A DNA stretch of 64,000 nt from Blautia pseudococcoides. GTDB lineage: Bacteria; Bacillota; Clostridia; Lachnospirales; Lachnospiraceae. The notes under the pieces were generated by a model. The model saw only the letters and a list, made by a program, of their open reading frames with translations. It did no database searches and was not told where the DNA came from. This document shows positions 36,419-46,013 of the stretch, piece after piece. Positions within the stretch are counted from its first letter, which is position 1; each line of letters starts with the position of its first letter. Location of the stretch: positions 2,831,001 to 2,895,000 of the forward strand of contig NZ_CP015405.2 in assembly GCF_001689125.2 (NCBI RefSeq), read 5' to 3'. The position numbers and the translations under genes were made by a program.

Positions 36419-36472
36419 AATATATCATTGCAAAGTTTTATTGTCAATATATTTTGCAAAGTTTTATTGTCA
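36419..36472 (-). promoter_or_regulatory. promoter with tandem operator of DUF6442-xre
   Basis: TTGACA (36442-36447), 17 nt, TATATT (36419-36424) on the minus strand. The word TGACAATAAAACTTTGC occurs twice, 26 bp apart, once across the -35/spacer and once just upstream. That is an expected layout for autoregulation by the XRE protein. Confidence 0.75.
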
Positions 36473-36630
36473 TTTTTGTAGTGTGCAACTCCAAATTGGA
36501 AATGCACACTTTGATTTATCTTACAATCTTCCAGTTACTATCCTTATGAAGTGTCAATTCAAACTGTGAAATCTGTGTCGCCTTTTGATATCAGAGATAG
36601 TGTCAGCACGCGCCCTCTTTATCCTCTTGA

Positions 36631-36825
36631 TTACCCAGCACAGGAAATAAAAAGTCCTGTCAAGAACCTGCCACCAAAGGTTGGGACACTGGACAAACTT
36701 TCTCTATCCCCGTCCACATGTCTGTTAAGTATAATTTCTCCCTCAATGGGATTCCACTCATAAGGATTGATATTTCTATGTCCTTCAATGGTTTCTCCGA
36801 ACAGGTCAAGGCTGTAGACGCACAA
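36631..36825 (-). pseudogene. unidentified remnant inside decayed element
   Basis: An open frame contains VYSLDLFGETIEGHRNINPY and EWNPIEGEIILNRHVDGD, which looks like real protein but lacks a plausible start or known domain. The surrounding 36480-36885 shows no intact gene. Probably a cargo-gene fragment. Confidence 0.3.
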
Positions 36826-36885
36826 AACCGGTGCGGAGAAAGGAGCGATTATTTATAGCAAAACAACAATTTTTAACCATTAAGA

Positions 36886-37338
36886 TTGACTACATCAGAA
36901 CGGAATAAGGAAGTTGGCTATTACATTGAAACGCCAAAGACCAAAAGCGGAGTGCGTCAAGTGCCAATGAGTGAGGAACCCTGCCAGACGCTTCAAAAGG
37001 TGGTGGCAGAGAGAAAGAACGTACAGCCCATAGTGATAGACGGTTACCGTGATTTTATCTTTCTCAATCAAAAAGGCTATCCCATGACAGGGGCTTACTA
37101 TACCTCAACTTTTGGAAATCTTGTCAAGAAGTACAACAAGAGCCATGAGGACGCATTACCGAACATTACGCCGCATATCCTGCGCCACACGTTCTGTACC
37201 CGTTTAGCGAATAAAAACATGAACCCTAAGAGCTTGCAGTACATCATGGGTCATTCCAACATCAATATCACGCTGAACCTGTACGCCCATGCGTCACTGG
37301 ACGGTGTAAAGGCTGAAATGGTAAATCTGATACCGTAA
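36886..37338 (+). pseudogene. Tn916-type tyrosine integrase, 3' half
   Basis: About 150 residues of the catalytic domain remain: TPKTKSGVRQVPMSEEPCQT, ITPHILRHTFCTRLA (HxxR), LQYIMGHSNINITLNLYAHA (second His and nucleophilic Tyr) and the end DGVKAEMVNLIP. The arm-binding and core-binding domains and the first catalytic Arg are missing. The level of detail (YYIETPKTKSG) matches integrases of Tn916/Tn5801-like conjugative elements. The direction places the element end, and so a former attachment site, just to the right. Confidence 0.85.
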
Positions 37339-37426
37339 GGAATTTACCACTTATTTACCACTTTCTAAGGCAAAACATGAAAATTTATGAGAAGAAACGT
37401 GAAGTATCTACCGATAGTAAAAATGC

Positions 37427-37456
37427 CCGTAAAGCCCATAGAATAAGGCTTTGCGG
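37427..37456 (+). terminator. hairpin after integrase remnant
   Basis: CCGTAAAGCC with GGCTTTGCGG (one G-T pair) around a 10-nt loop, about 90 bp past the integrase stop. Weak T-tract. It may mark the right end of the former element. Confidence 0.4.
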
Positions 37457-37520
37457 ACATATAAGAATTTATGAAAAGATAATCAAAAACTTATTTTTCG
37501 TTTCTAATGAAAGATAAAAG

Positions 37521-37546
37521 AACAGAGTATTATGCCATACTCTGTT
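37521..37546 (-). terminator. terminator of the TPR lipoprotein operon
   Basis: AACAGAGTA/TACTCTGTT stem with an 8-nt loop, followed on the minus strand by CTTTTATC, 28 bp past the stop codon. Confidence 0.75.
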
Positions 37547-37573
37547 CTGATATATGGGAAATACGGCGTTTCT

Positions 37574-38608
37574 TTACCTTGTCTCCAGAAAATAATTTTC
37601 TTTCACTGCTCTCTCATCTGTAGGATAGGCCTCCAGATATGCGGTGATTTTTTCTTTTGCAGACGCATAGTCCATCTTCTTTTCATAGGCCACGATTTCA
37701 TTGAACAGAAGTGCCTGTTTCTCTTCCTGGTCCCCTGTATCCAGTCCCTTCTGGATGTTGGAGAGGGCACTGTCATAGTCCCCGTCCAGGATATCGCAGT
37801 AAGCCATACCATTGTAAGCTTTTGCCTGCAATGACTGTTCACTCAGGCTCTCTTTATAATTGGCCCGGGCATTGGCCGTATCGCCCTGTTCCGCGTATAC
37901 CTTACCCAGATAAATGGATGCTTCCTTATATCCGTCGTTGTAGGCGGTGGTCAGCTCTTTCTTGGCCTCATCGTACTCCTCCAGATAATAGTAAACACGC
38001 CCTCTGTCGTAGTGGTCCTTCTCATCATCGGCCTCCATATCCAGAGCCATCTCCAGATAGGACTCCCCGTCAGCCTTCATGTCACACTCTTCGTACACAC
38101 GGTAGATTTCCAGATAGTCATTGTACTCTTTGGAATCTGCAGCCGCTTTCCCAAAATCAGATGCCGCTTTGTCATACTGGTCCAGATGAAGCCAGGCAGT
38201 TCCCCTGAGAAAATATCCCTCTTTACTGTTCTTTATATCCAGCATCTGGTCGCAGGTAGCTGCACTTCCCTCAAAGTCCCCTCTTTGGTACTGCACTACA
38301 GCCAGATATGCCAGAATATCGGCTCTCATGGCCTTCTTGGAGTCAACGGCCAGGTCCCTGGCTTTTTCCAGGGCCTGCTGTGCCTCCTGGTATTTTCCCA
38401 TTTTCAGATAGGCAATGCCCTCTCCCCTGAGCGCTTCCATCTCAAAGTCATCCTCGGCGATGGCCAGCTCAAAGTTTTCGATGGCACTTTGATAATTTTT
38501 CCCCTCTAAATCTTCCGCGCCCAGTTCATAATAGCTGGGTGTCTCTTTTCCGCATCCTGCCATAAGACAGAGGATGCATCCTGTCAGAACAATAAATTTT
38601 CCCTTCAC
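37574..38608 (-). CDS. TPR-repeat lipoprotein
   Basis: A 344-residue exported protein. The GTG start (GGGG 9-12 nt upstream) gives a compact lipoprotein signal, VKGKFIVLTGCILCLMAGCG, with lipobox LMAGC. About eight TPR units follow, for example YYELGAEDLEGKNYQSAIEN and ALRGEGIAYLKMGKYQEAQQ, covering the rest of the chain. TPR lipoproteins act as scaffolds for envelope complexes; partners are unknown. It follows glmM by 19 nt and is probably co-transcribed with it. Confidence 0.85.
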   Translation of the reverse strand: MKGKFIVLTGCILCLMAGCGKETPSYYELGAEDLEGKNYQSAIENFELAIAEDDFEMEALRGEGIAYLKMGKYQEAQQALEKARDLAVDSKKAMRADILAYLAVVQYQRGDFEGSAATCDQMLDIKNSKEGYFLRGTAWLHLDQYDKAASDFGKAAADSKEYNDYLEIYRVYEECDMKADGESYLEMALDMEADDEKDHYDRGRVYYYLEEYDEAKKELTTAYNDGYKEASIYLGKVYAEQGDTANARANYKESLSEQSLQAKAYNGMAYCDILDGDYDSALSNIQKGLDTGDQEEKQALLFNEIVAYEKKMDYASAKEKITAYLEAYPTDERAVKENYFLETR

Positions 38609-38627
38609 AAATATATTCCCCGTTCGT

Positions 38628-39974
38628 CTACTGTACAATCAGATTCTCAGACCTCATGACAGCAATCACTTTATCTACATTTTCTTCACAGATTTCATTG
38701 GAAGCCGCTTCCACCATGACGCGGATAACAGGCTCTGTACCGCTTTCACGCACCAGGATTCTTCCGTCATCACTCAGGACTTTTTCCACCTCTGCAATGG
38801 CTTTCACCACTTCAGCATTCTCTCTGGCTTCCTTCTTATCATATACCCGCACATTTTTCAGTACCTGCGGATAAATCTTCACTTCTTTTGTCAGCACACT
38901 GAGGGGCTGTTTTTTCTCAATGATGACTTCCATCAGTTTCAGGGAAGTCAGAATGCCGTCACCTGTGGTGGCGTGTTTTGAGAAGATAATGTGGCCGGAC
39001 TGCTCGCCTCCGATGGAGTGGCCGTTTGCCATCATGTTCTCGCAGACATATTTGTCCCCCACGGCTGTCTTCTCGTATGCAATGCCTTCTCTTTCACAGG
39101 CTTTGTAAAGACCCAGGTTGGACATAATGGTGGTGACAATGGTGTTGTTGTTTAACTTACCCTGTTCCTGCATGTATTTTCCGCACACATACATGATCAG
39201 GTCGCCGTTCACCTCGTCACCGTTCTCATCCACTGCAATACAGCGGTCAGCATCTCCGTCATAGGCAAAGCCCACATCCAGATGGTTTTCCCTGACAAAA
39301 TTTTTCAGTTCCTCAATATGTGTGGAACCGCAGTTTGTATTGATGTTGGTTCCATCCGGATCATTGTGTATCACATAAGTCTTGGCGCCCAGCGCGTCAA
39401 ATACGCTCTTTGCAATGGCAGACGCACTGCCGTTTGAGCAGTCAAGGCCCACTCTTTTATTCTTAAAGGCACGTGTCGGAATGGAGATGAGATATCCGAT
39501 ATAACGGTTTCTTCCTGCGGAAAAGTCTACGGTACGGCCGATATCCTCTCGCTTTGCCAACGGCAGCTCCGGTACTTTTCCGTCAATGTAAGCTTCGATC
39601 TGCTCCTCGACGGATGCCTCCATCTTCTGTCCATTGCCGTTGATAATCTTAATTCCATTGTCATAGAACGGATTGTGGCTGGCAGAAATCATAATACCAC
39701 AGTCAAAGTTTTCTGTACGCACAACGTAGGAAACGCTGGGTGTTGTGGTCACATGAAGAAGATATACATCCGCTCCTGACGCGGTCAGGCCTGCAACCAG
39801 TGAATATTCAAACATATAGCTGCTTCTTCTGGTATCCTTGCCGATCACGATCTGAGCCTTGTGCTCCTGTCCGAAATACCAGCCCAGGAAACGTCCTACT
39901 TTAAATGCGTGCTCTACTGTCAGATTTACATTAGCTTCCCCGCGGAAACCGTCTGTTCCAAAATATTTTCCCAT
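38628..39974 (-). CDS. glmM: phosphoglucosamine mutase
   Basis: A 448-residue phosphohexomutase converting glucosamine-6-phosphate to glucosamine-1-phosphate, on the way to UDP-GlcNAc for peptidoglycan. MGKYFGTDGFRGEANVNLTV is the typical start; the phosphoserine loop is MISASHNPFYDNG, the metal site YDGDADRCIAVDE, and the phosphate loop VRESGTEPVIRVM. AGGAG 6 nt upstream sets the start. glmS, which supplies its substrate, lies at 52 kb in a separate unit. Confidence 0.97.
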   Translation of the reverse strand: MGKYFGTDGFRGEANVNLTVEHAFKVGRFLGWYFGQEHKAQIVIGKDTRRSSYMFEYSLVAGLTASGADVYLLHVTTTPSVSYVVRTENFDCGIMISASHNPFYDNGIKIINGNGQKMEASVEEQIEAYIDGKVPELPLAKREDIGRTVDFSAGRNRYIGYLISIPTRAFKNKRVGLDCSNGSASAIAKSVFDALGAKTYVIHNDPDGTNINTNCGSTHIEELKNFVRENHLDVGFAYDGDADRCIAVDENGDEVNGDLIMYVCGKYMQEQGKLNNNTIVTTIMSNLGLYKACEREGIAYEKTAVGDKYVCENMMANGHSIGGEQSGHIIFSKHATTGDGILTSLKLMEVIIEKKQPLSVLTKEVKIYPQVLKNVRVYDKKEARENAEVVKAIAEVEKVLSDDGRILVRESGTEPVIRVMVEAASNEICEENVDKVIAVMRSENLIVQ

Positions 39975-40094
39975 AACTGACTCCTTATACAAATATCCAA
40001 TTTCTTTGTCTTTTCGTTACCGTATTATAAAATATCATATTTTGTGTGATTTGTCACTGTTATTGTGGAATCTGTTTTTCGTCACCGTAACCGC

Positions 40095-41015
40095 CTATGC
40101 GTATAAACCCTTTTTGTATACACCCTGCTCTACCAGACTGGCAAAGGCTTCCATTACTTTTTCTTTATCTTCCTGATATGTAACGCCGAACCAGGTGTCA
40201 TGTGTCTTGAGAACAGCCACGTCCGCTTTCTTCTCCTTGATAAGCTTATCCACGATGATGGGAAGCAGATATTCTTTCTTCAGATCCTCCGGGCCGCATT
40301 CCTTTAAAAATTCCACAAATCCCTCTTCCAGTGTCTTTAAAAACGCAGGTGTCAGTCCCCACATATTCATGGATACCAGGTTCTTGGGGTCCAGCATACG
40401 CAGGCCATTGTCCTCAGTCTCCACGGCCGGGCCCTTTGGTGTCTTCTTAATATTATATGTCTCCGCAATCCCCACCAGATTCTTATTCTCATCCAGAGAG
40501 CAGATACCCCTGGTCACGGAACCGTTGTCGCTCAGGGTGTTCTCCAGAATAAATCCAGCCATGCAGATGTCCAGCTTACCTGTATCCTCATGCTCTTCCA
40601 CCAGATAGTCGTGAATTTTCACATAGGCCTCTTTGCCATAGTAATCGTCTGCGTTGATGACGATAAACGGCTCTTCCAGCACTTCTTTTGCTGCCAGGAT
40701 CGCCTGTCCGGTTCCCCACGGCTTTGTGCGCTCCTTGGGGCAGGTGAATCCTTCCGGAAGATCCTGTAGATCCTGAAATACATATTCCACCTCTGCCACC
40801 TTCTCGATCCTGTTTCCGATCACTTCACGGAACTCTTCCTCTATGTCTTTTCTGATGATAAATACTATCTTGTTAAACCCTGCTTCCAATGCATCATGAA
40901 TGGAATAATCCATGATGATCTCACCGCTTGGTCCCACTTTTGCCAGTTGTTTGATTCCCTTTCCAAAGCGGCTGCCAATTCCGGCTGCCATGATTAGCAG
41001 TGCTGTTTTTTTCAT
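40095..41015 (-). CDS. sugar-phosphate nucleotidyltransferase
   Basis: A 306-residue protein with a Rossmann-like nucleotidyltransferase fold. The activation loop is LLIMAAGIGSRFGKGIKQLA, and the metal-binding position is VINADDYYGKEAYV. WGTGQAILAAKEVL contacts the nucleotide base in relatives. It belongs to the NTP_transferase superfamily; the exact sugar is not readable from the sequence. GGGAGA precedes the ATG. Single gene; surface-polysaccharide genes at 54-57 kb may use its product. Confidence 0.8.
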   Translation of the reverse strand: MKKTALLIMAAGIGSRFGKGIKQLAKVGPSGEIIMDYSIHDALEAGFNKIVFIIRKDIEEEFREVIGNRIEKVAEVEYVFQDLQDLPEGFTCPKERTKPWGTGQAILAAKEVLEEPFIVINADDYYGKEAYVKIHDYLVEEHEDTGKLDICMAGFILENTLSDNGSVTRGICSLDENKNLVGIAETYNIKKTPKGPAVETEDNGLRMLDPKNLVSMNMWGLTPAFLKTLEEGFVEFLKECGPEDLKKEYLLPIIVDKLIKEKKADVAVLKTHDTWFGVTYQEDKEKVMEAFASLVEQGVYKKGLYA

Positions 41016-41119
41016 GTTTTTATCTCCCGTTCCTCATTCATAGATTCTATATGTTACCTGCCTGTCCGCCTGTAATCCAGACGGCAGAATACCAATTATC
41101 ACTTTTACCATAGAATACC

Positions 41120-41187
41120 GTAACTGTTCAGTACCCCCACAGTTACCCTTTGGCGATGGGATTTTAGCCTGACTGCTGAATAGTTAC
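41120..41187. repeat. dispersed GTAAC repeat, copy 4 (full length)
   Basis: Starts GTAACTGTTCAGTAC, has CACAGTTAC, then GATGGGATTTTAGCCTG and ends CTGCTGAATAGTTAC. The two ends are inverted repeats of each other (GTAACTRTTCAG), giving a MITE-like structure of 68 bp with no coding capacity. It is the clearest copy in the window. Confidence 0.75.
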
Positions 41188-41329
41188 CAAAATACTTACT
41201 TCCATAATATATTACAATTTACCGGGAAATGCAATCTTTAGTTCCCCGTATTAAATGCTTGTTTCAGTATAGCACGGAGCGCTTTGTATGTCCATAAATA
41301 GGACAGAGAAATCAATATCACTTATTCAT

Positions 41330-41600
41330 CCCAGTGTCCGTGCAAGTGCCTAGAATGCGTCCCGCTGCCTTATTCACGTCTTTCGCACGCGATTCATACT
41401 GCTGGATAGTGTGCCGTATAATCTCCGGGGAACCATGCTATAGGATCAATTTGCTCATCGAACCACCTCCATACTTCTGTAGAGTTATGTTTTATTCTAC
41501 TTCTACAGACCTGACAGATATCCCACGATGGCGTCGGTAAACAGAAATGGAAAAAAAACCATGGTTTCGACTAAGATCAGTCTGCACCATCGGTTTTCTT
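41330..41600 (-). other. gene-free debris with one hairpin
   Basis: A GGAGGTGG ribosome site is followed by ATGAGCAAATTGATC and an immediate stop. The frame then continues SPEIIRHTIQQYESRAKDVN, so a small gene seems to have been broken here. At 41553-41606 an imperfect hairpin pairs AAAACCATGGT with ACCATCGGTTTT. No intact gene is seen. Confidence 0.35.
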
Positions 41601-41696
41601 CGTTTAGGCCAGCTTCGGGATCATAACAAACTATCAGCAGAGGACTATTGAGTGCCGCCGCCCCATATCAGGCCTTATCTTGTGCCATGCTTCGTG

Positions 41697-42120
41697 TCAT
41701 GCCTTATGGTCACTGCCCAGCACATTTACTATTTTTTGCGCCACAAGGTCTTTGACATTGGCTCCACCAGCTTTCAGGTATTCCCTGGAATCAAAGGCGG
41801 AGGGCTTCTGTGCAAGTACCTGGCGGACGCCGGCTGTCATGGCCAGGCGCAGGTCCAAATCCTTGTTTATTTTGCACACTGGGGATTTTGCCGCGCGGCG
41901 GAGCATATCTTCCGGGATTCCTATGGCATCAGCCAGTACGCCTCCGTTTTCCTGAATGATTTTTACATACTCCTGGGAGACGCTGGACGCGCGAGAGCGG
42001 CATTTGTCGTTACTAATCCCATGATAAAATTCTCCTTCTCCTATTTTCTGACAGGTTCCGTTTTTTATGGCGTCTGTCACTTTCCTGGCATAGACGGGAT
42101 AATCCACCGCCTCCCTGCCC
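41697..42120 (-). pseudogene. fused remnant: RpiB piece + class II aldolase C-terminus
   Basis: The frame opens with about 20 residues of an RpiB/LacAB isomerase (DYPVYARKVTDAIKNGTCQ). After a short unrelated stretch it becomes the C-terminal third of a class II fructose-bisphosphate aldolase: QEYVKIIQENGGVLADAIGI, PEDMLRRAAKSPVCKIN, DLRLAMTAGVRQVLA and DLVAQKIVNVLGSDHKA. The zinc ligands and the phosphate site of the aldolase are missing, and INIDSD has decayed to INKDLD. Non-functional deletion product. Confidence 0.8.
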
Positions 42121-42129
42121 TCACAAGCT

Positions 42130-42481
42130 GGGCCTGTTTTGCATTCAGTTTTTCTCTATTGACCTCGTTTACAAGTATATGTATGCGGCTGATCAGCTTA
42201 TTGTACGCAGCTCCAAGCCGAATAAACTCATCAATTCTTCCGATTTTAATCTCTTCCTTAAAGTTCTGGTCTTCCGCACGTCCCATGATCTCATTCAGGT
42301 TCTGAAGTTCACGCGTAACACCACGGGAAAACCGACTGTATATGTAAGAGGCAATGATGATCACGAAACATGTGACAAGTATCACAATCAAAAAATTGAT
42401 CCACTGACTGCTCAGGACAGCACTCACCATACCTACACACAGATAGTTCCAGTCCATGTGGGGCATCCGCCCTCTATACAT
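42130..42481 (-). pseudogene. YesM-type sensor kinase fragment
   Basis: The fragment holds the last extracellular residues, one membrane helix (INFLIVILVTCFVIIIASYI) and a HAMP linker (SRGVTRELQNLNEIMGRAED, RIDEFIRLGAAYNKLISRIH). It ends at REKLNAKQAQL, just where the His-kinase phosphoacceptor helix should begin. From there it runs into the RpiB/aldolase remnant in another frame. The sensing domain and the catalytic domain are both missing. Confidence 0.75.
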
Positions 42482-42544
42482 ACAATATAAACTGATTATA
42501 ACAGATGTAAAAACAAAAAAGAATAGTCGAACTCTGGGATAAAT

Positions 42545-42608
42545 AAAATCCCCTGTATTAACTGATCACAGTTAATATGGGGGATTTTGTAACAGCTCAA
42601 CGGCTGTT
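42545..42608 (-). terminator. double hairpin downstream of prfA
   Basis: The inner hairpin (42591-42608) is AACAGC/GCTGTT. The larger one (42545-42588) pairs AAAATCCCC plus TATTAACTG with their complements around a 4-nt loop, and is followed by TTTTATTT on the minus strand. Together they end the prmC-prfA transcript. Confidence 0.75.
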
Positions 42609-42622
42609 ATTCTGTTTTCCTG

Positions 42623-43696
42623 TTATTTATCATTCATTTTCGTCAATTTAGCCGCCTGGTCTGCAGCCGTAAGATTATCTATGATCTCTTCCAGATCACC
42701 GTTCAGCACACCGTCCAGACGATGCAGGGTCAGCTTGATCCTGTGGTCCGTCACACGTCCCTGGGGGAAGTTATAGGTTCTGATCTTCTCAGACCGGTCC
42801 CCGGTACCTACCTGGCTTCTTCTAGCCTCTGCTTCCTCGTCGTGGCGCTTCTCCAGTTCCATCTCGTACAGTCTGGAACGCAGCACTTTCAGCGCCTTGT
42901 CCTTGTTCTTGAGCTGTGACTTTTCATCCTGGCAGGAAATAACGATCCCCGTGGGGATATGGGTCAGACGCACGGCGGAGTCTGTGGTGTTGACACACTG
43001 TCCGCCGTTTCCGGATGCACGGAATACGTCAAACTTGCAGTCATTCATATCCAGGTGGAAATCAATCTCCTCCGCTTCCGGCATGATCGCCACAGTGATG
43101 GTAGAGGTATGGATACGTCCGCCGCTCTCTGTCTCCGGCACACGCTGCACCCGGTGTACACCGCTTTCATACTTCAGCCTGGAGTAGGCGCCTTTGCCGT
43201 TGATCATAAACGTAACCTCTTTGAAACCGCCGATACCGTTCTCATTGAGGCTCATCATATCTGTCTTCCAGTTCTGGGATTCCGCGAATTTTACATACAT
43301 GCGGTAGATTTCCGCGGCAAAGAGCGCGGCCTCATCCCCGCCGGCTCCGGCTCTGATCTCCACAATAACGTTCTTCTCATCATTGGGGTCTTTTGGCAGA
43401 AGCAGGATCTTCAGCTCCCGCTCCAGCTCCTCAATGCGCTTCTTGGAATCTGAAAGCTCTTCCTTGAGCATCTCGCGCATCTCCGGGTCTGTTTCCTCAT
43501 CCAGCATCATAAGACTGTCTTCCACTGTCTGTTTACAATTTTTATGTTCCCGATATGCATCCGCAATGGGCTGCAGGTCGCTCTGTTCCTTCATCAGCTT
43601 CTGGAAGCGCGCCGTGTCATTCGCCACTGTTGGTTCATTTAACTCATTTAAGATCTCCTCCAGGCGAATCAAAATATCATCTAACTTATCAAACAT
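42623..43696 (-). CDS. prfA: peptide chain release factor 1
   Basis: A 357-residue RF1 that ends translation at UAA and UAG. The GGQ motif is in [20 protein letters not shown], the stop-codon-reading PxT appears as [14 protein letters not shown], and the N-terminal coiled coil is [32 protein letters not shown] sits before the ATG. Its start overlaps the prmC stop by 8 nt. The modifying enzyme PrmC is directly upstream, so the pair is made together. Confidence 0.97.
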   Translation of the reverse strand: MFDKLDDILIRLEEILNELNEPTVANDTARFQKLMKEQSDLQPIADAYREHKNCKQTVEDSLMMLDEETDPEMREMLKEELSDSKKRIEELERELKILLLPKDPNDEKNVIVEIRAGAGGDEAALFAAEIYRMYVKFAESQNWKTDMMSLNENGIGGFKEVTFMINGKGAYSRLKYESGVHRVQRVPETESGGRIHTSTITVAIMPEAEEIDFHLDMNDCKFDVFRASGNGGQCVNTTDSAVRLTHIPTGIVISCQDEKSQLKNKDKALKVLRSRLYEMELEKRHDEEAEARRSQVGTGDRSEKIRTYNFPQGRVTDHRIKLTLHRLDGVLNGDLEEIIDNLTAADQAAKLTKMNDK

Positions 43697-44555
43697 GGTG
43701 TTCCTCCTGTTTCTTTCTTCCCAGCACCACCCTGTCAAGGCCTGCCAGGTCTTTCACTACTCTGGTCTCTTCATATCCGGCATTTTCCAGCATAAGGCGA
43801 ACCGGACCGCCCTGATCATATCCGATCTCAAAAGCCAGGACTCCTCCCGGCATCAGATATTCCCCTGCCTCACGGGAAATCCTTCTGTAAAAATACAAGC
43901 CATCCTCTGTCCCGTCAAGGGCCATTCTCGGCTCATGGTCCTTCACTTCCTCCGTCAGGCTGTCTATAACATGACTCTCTATATAAGGCGGATTGGACAC
44001 GATAATATCATACATCCCACTGATTTCTGAAAACAGATCGCTTATTTTCCATACAGCCGGAATATCCAGTTCCCTGCTGTTTCTCCCTGCCACGGCAAGG
44101 GCTTCTTCGGACAGATCCGCCCCCGTCCCTTCCGCCTCTTTCAGAACGGACAAAAGAGCCAGCAAAATGCAGCCGCTGCCTGTGCACATATCCAGAATCC
44201 TGAATCTGCCGTCTGCCTGCATCTTCCCGGCTTCGAGGAGCACCTCCTCAACCAGAACCTCCGTATCCTGCCGTGGGATCAGCACATGTCTGTCCACATA
44301 AAATTTCAGTCCGTAAAACCAGGCCTCGTGAGTGATATGCTGGAGAGGGATATGCTGTGCCCTTCTCTGTATCATCTCCCTGTACCTCGCGGCCTGGTCT
44401 TTCGGCATTTCTTCCGTCTCCCTCAGAAAATAGGAAGCCCGGGTCATACCTGTCACATATTCCATCAAAAGCCATGCATCCGTCCTGCTGTCCGCAATCC
44501 CTGCCTTCTCCAGTGTCTTTTGTCCTTCCAGATGGACTTCCCTATGCGTCTGCAT
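43689..44555 (-). CDS. prmC: release factor glutamine methyltransferase
   Basis: A 288-residue SAM-dependent enzyme that methylates the Gln of the GGQ motif in release factors. The SAM site is [17 protein letters not shown] and the catalytic NPPY is in [14 protein letters not shown]. The N-terminal helical domain contains [12 protein letters not shown] and [19 protein letters not shown]. The ATG with CAGGAGAG upstream is chosen over a GTG seven codons earlier. It overlaps both neighbours. Confidence 0.95.
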   Translation of the reverse strand: MQTHREVHLEGQKTLEKAGIADSRTDAWLLMEYVTGMTRASYFLRETEEMPKDQAARYREMIQRRAQHIPLQHITHEAWFYGLKFYVDRHVLIPRQDTEVLVEEVLLEAGKMQADGRFRILDMCTGSGCILLALLSVLKEAEGTGADLSEEALAVAGRNSRELDIPAVWKISDLFSEISGMYDIIVSNPPYIESHVIDSLTEEVKDHEPRMALDGTEDGLYFYRRISREAGEYLMPGGVLAFEIGYDQGGPVRLMLENAGYEETRVVKDLAGLDRVVLGRKKQEEHHV

Positions 44556-45588
44556 AACAGCTCTCTCCTGTTTCACATCTGTGTGAGGCGGCCATCCGGC
44601 TATTTTCCGCCTGTTCTATTTCCTCACGGGCATCCGGAAAATTCTCCAGAAGATATACTTTCCAGTCGAAAACAGCCTCCACTGCCGCAATGGCAACCTC
44701 TGCCATATCCGGTGTGGGTTCTTTTGTGGTCAGCTTCTGCATAGCCATACCGGGCTTTGAGAGAGCGCATACTATCGGATTCTCGCTTCTTCCCGCCAGA
44801 CGGATGATCTCATAGGAAATACCTGCGATAACCGGCACCAGCAGGATACGGATCACCACCCGCAGCCACATGGTATGTACCGGCACAACAGCAAAAAATC
44901 CCAGGAAAAATATAATACTCACAACAATAACAAAGAACAAAAAACTGGTTCCGCAGCGTTTGTGGAGCCGGGAGCTATCCATGACATTTTCCACGGTCAG
45001 AGCTTTTCCCTGTTCCACGCAGTTGATGCACTTGTGCTCCGCCCCATGGTACATGAACACTCTCTGGATATCCTCCATCTTGGAGATCAAAAGCAGGTAT
45101 CCCAAAAAGAGCAGGATTCTCACAAGCGCCTCCGCCAGGGTCACCCCGGTCTCGGTTGCCCCCACTTTATGAAGCAGGCTGGCGATGAGATACGGCAGTA
45201 CCATGAACAGGCCAACCGAAAGGATCACAGAAAATATCACGGTTCCTGTCATCAGGATATTTTCCATCTTCTTCTGCTTGGCGTCGTATTTTTCACGGTC
45301 CTCCCGGTTCAGGGCTTCCCTCTTTTTGATCTCCTCCTCTTCCTCCTCAAAGAAAGTGGCGGAATACATGAGACATTTTGTGCCCACCACCAGGGAATCA
45401 ATAAAATTAAACACACCTCTGATAATAGGAAGAGAAAGGATTTTTTTGTTCTTGATAAAACTCTTGTAGTCTTCTATCTTAACTTCAATCTCTTGATCCG
45501 GCTTTCGGACAGCAATAGAATACTGGTCCTGATGACGCATCATGATGCCTTCCATGACTGCCTGTCCGCCGATGTTGGATGATTTCAT
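44542..45588 (-). CDS. DUF1385 membrane protein (YqhQ-like)
   Basis: A 348-residue polytopic membrane protein of the DUF1385 family: SNIGGQAVMEGIMMRHQDQY at the start, LPIIRGVFNFIDSLVVGTKC, then about five hydrophobic segments, and the family signature VFMYHGAEHKCINCVE. Function unknown. The HGAEHK and Cys/His residues suggest a metal or cofactor site. It heads the DUF1385-prmC-prfA unit and overlaps prmC by 14 nt. A long Cys-containing tail ([14 protein letters not shown]) is not conserved as far as I know. Confidence 0.9.
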   Translation of the reverse strand: MKSSNIGGQAVMEGIMMRHQDQYSIAVRKPDQEIEVKIEDYKSFIKNKKILSLPIIRGVFNFIDSLVVGTKCLMYSATFFEEEEEEIKKREALNREDREKYDAKQKKMENILMTGTVIFSVILSVGLFMVLPYLIASLLHKVGATETGVTLAEALVRILLFLGYLLLISKMEDIQRVFMYHGAEHKCINCVEQGKALTVENVMDSSRLHKRCGTSFLFFVIVVSIIFFLGFFAVVPVHTMWLRVVIRILLVPVIAGISYEIIRLAGRSENPIVCALSKPGMAMQKLTTKEPTPDMAEVAIAAVEAVFDWKVYLLENFPDAREEIEQAENSRMAASHRCETGESCYADA

Positions 45589-45667
45589 CTATACCTCCAT
45601 AAAATCCAAATCCCAAAGGCAGCTCTGTTTTTACCAAAGCAGAAAAACTGCCTGGGAGATACAATAA

Positions 45668-45695
45668 GAGGCTGAAGTCCTAAAACCTCAGCCTC
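45668..45695 (-). terminator. hairpin after rpmE
   Basis: GAGGCTGA/TCAGCCTC stem with a 12-nt loop, 11 bp past the rpmE stop. The better T-run is on the plus strand. Confidence 0.6.
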
Positions 45696-45705
45696 TCCCG
45701 TTTTT

Positions 45706-45909
45706 TTATTTGTCCATGCCGTATTTTTTGTTGAACTTATCAATACGTCCACGAGCCTGTGCAGCTTTCTGCTGTCCTGTATAGAAAGGATGACATTTAG
45801 AGCAAACTTCTACGTGGAGTTCTTTCTTTGTAGAACCTGTTTTAAATGTATTTCCACAGTTGCATACTACTGTACATTCCTGGTAGTTTGGATGGAGTCC
45901 TTCTTTCAT
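45706..45909 (-). CDS. rpmE: 50S ribosomal protein L31
   Basis: A 67-residue L31 of the zinc-binding (C+) type: [40 protein letters not shown] and an ending with KKYGMDK. The CNC and CSKC cysteines hold the zinc. AGAGGTG 6 nt ahead selects this ATG over an earlier GTG. It has its own promoter and sits between rho and the DUF1385 gene, a common clostridial order. Confidence 0.96.
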   Translation of the reverse strand: MKEGLHPNYQECTVVCNCGNTFKTGSTKKELHVEVCSKCHPFYTGQQKAAQARGRIDKFNKKYGMDK

Positions 45910-45978
45910 CTTTTTCACCTCTTCTATCGTTTGTTATTTATCTTTATTTTGCGTTTTACAAATTCAAACAGCTTTTAA

Positions 45979-46007
45979 ATTATAGCATATGATTTTTATA
46001 AATGCAA
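45979..46007 (-). promoter_or_regulatory. predicted promoter of rpmE
   Basis: Minus-strand TTGCAT, 17 nt, TATAAT, immediately after the rho stop codon. Confidence 0.7.
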
Positions 46008-46013
46008 GTATAA

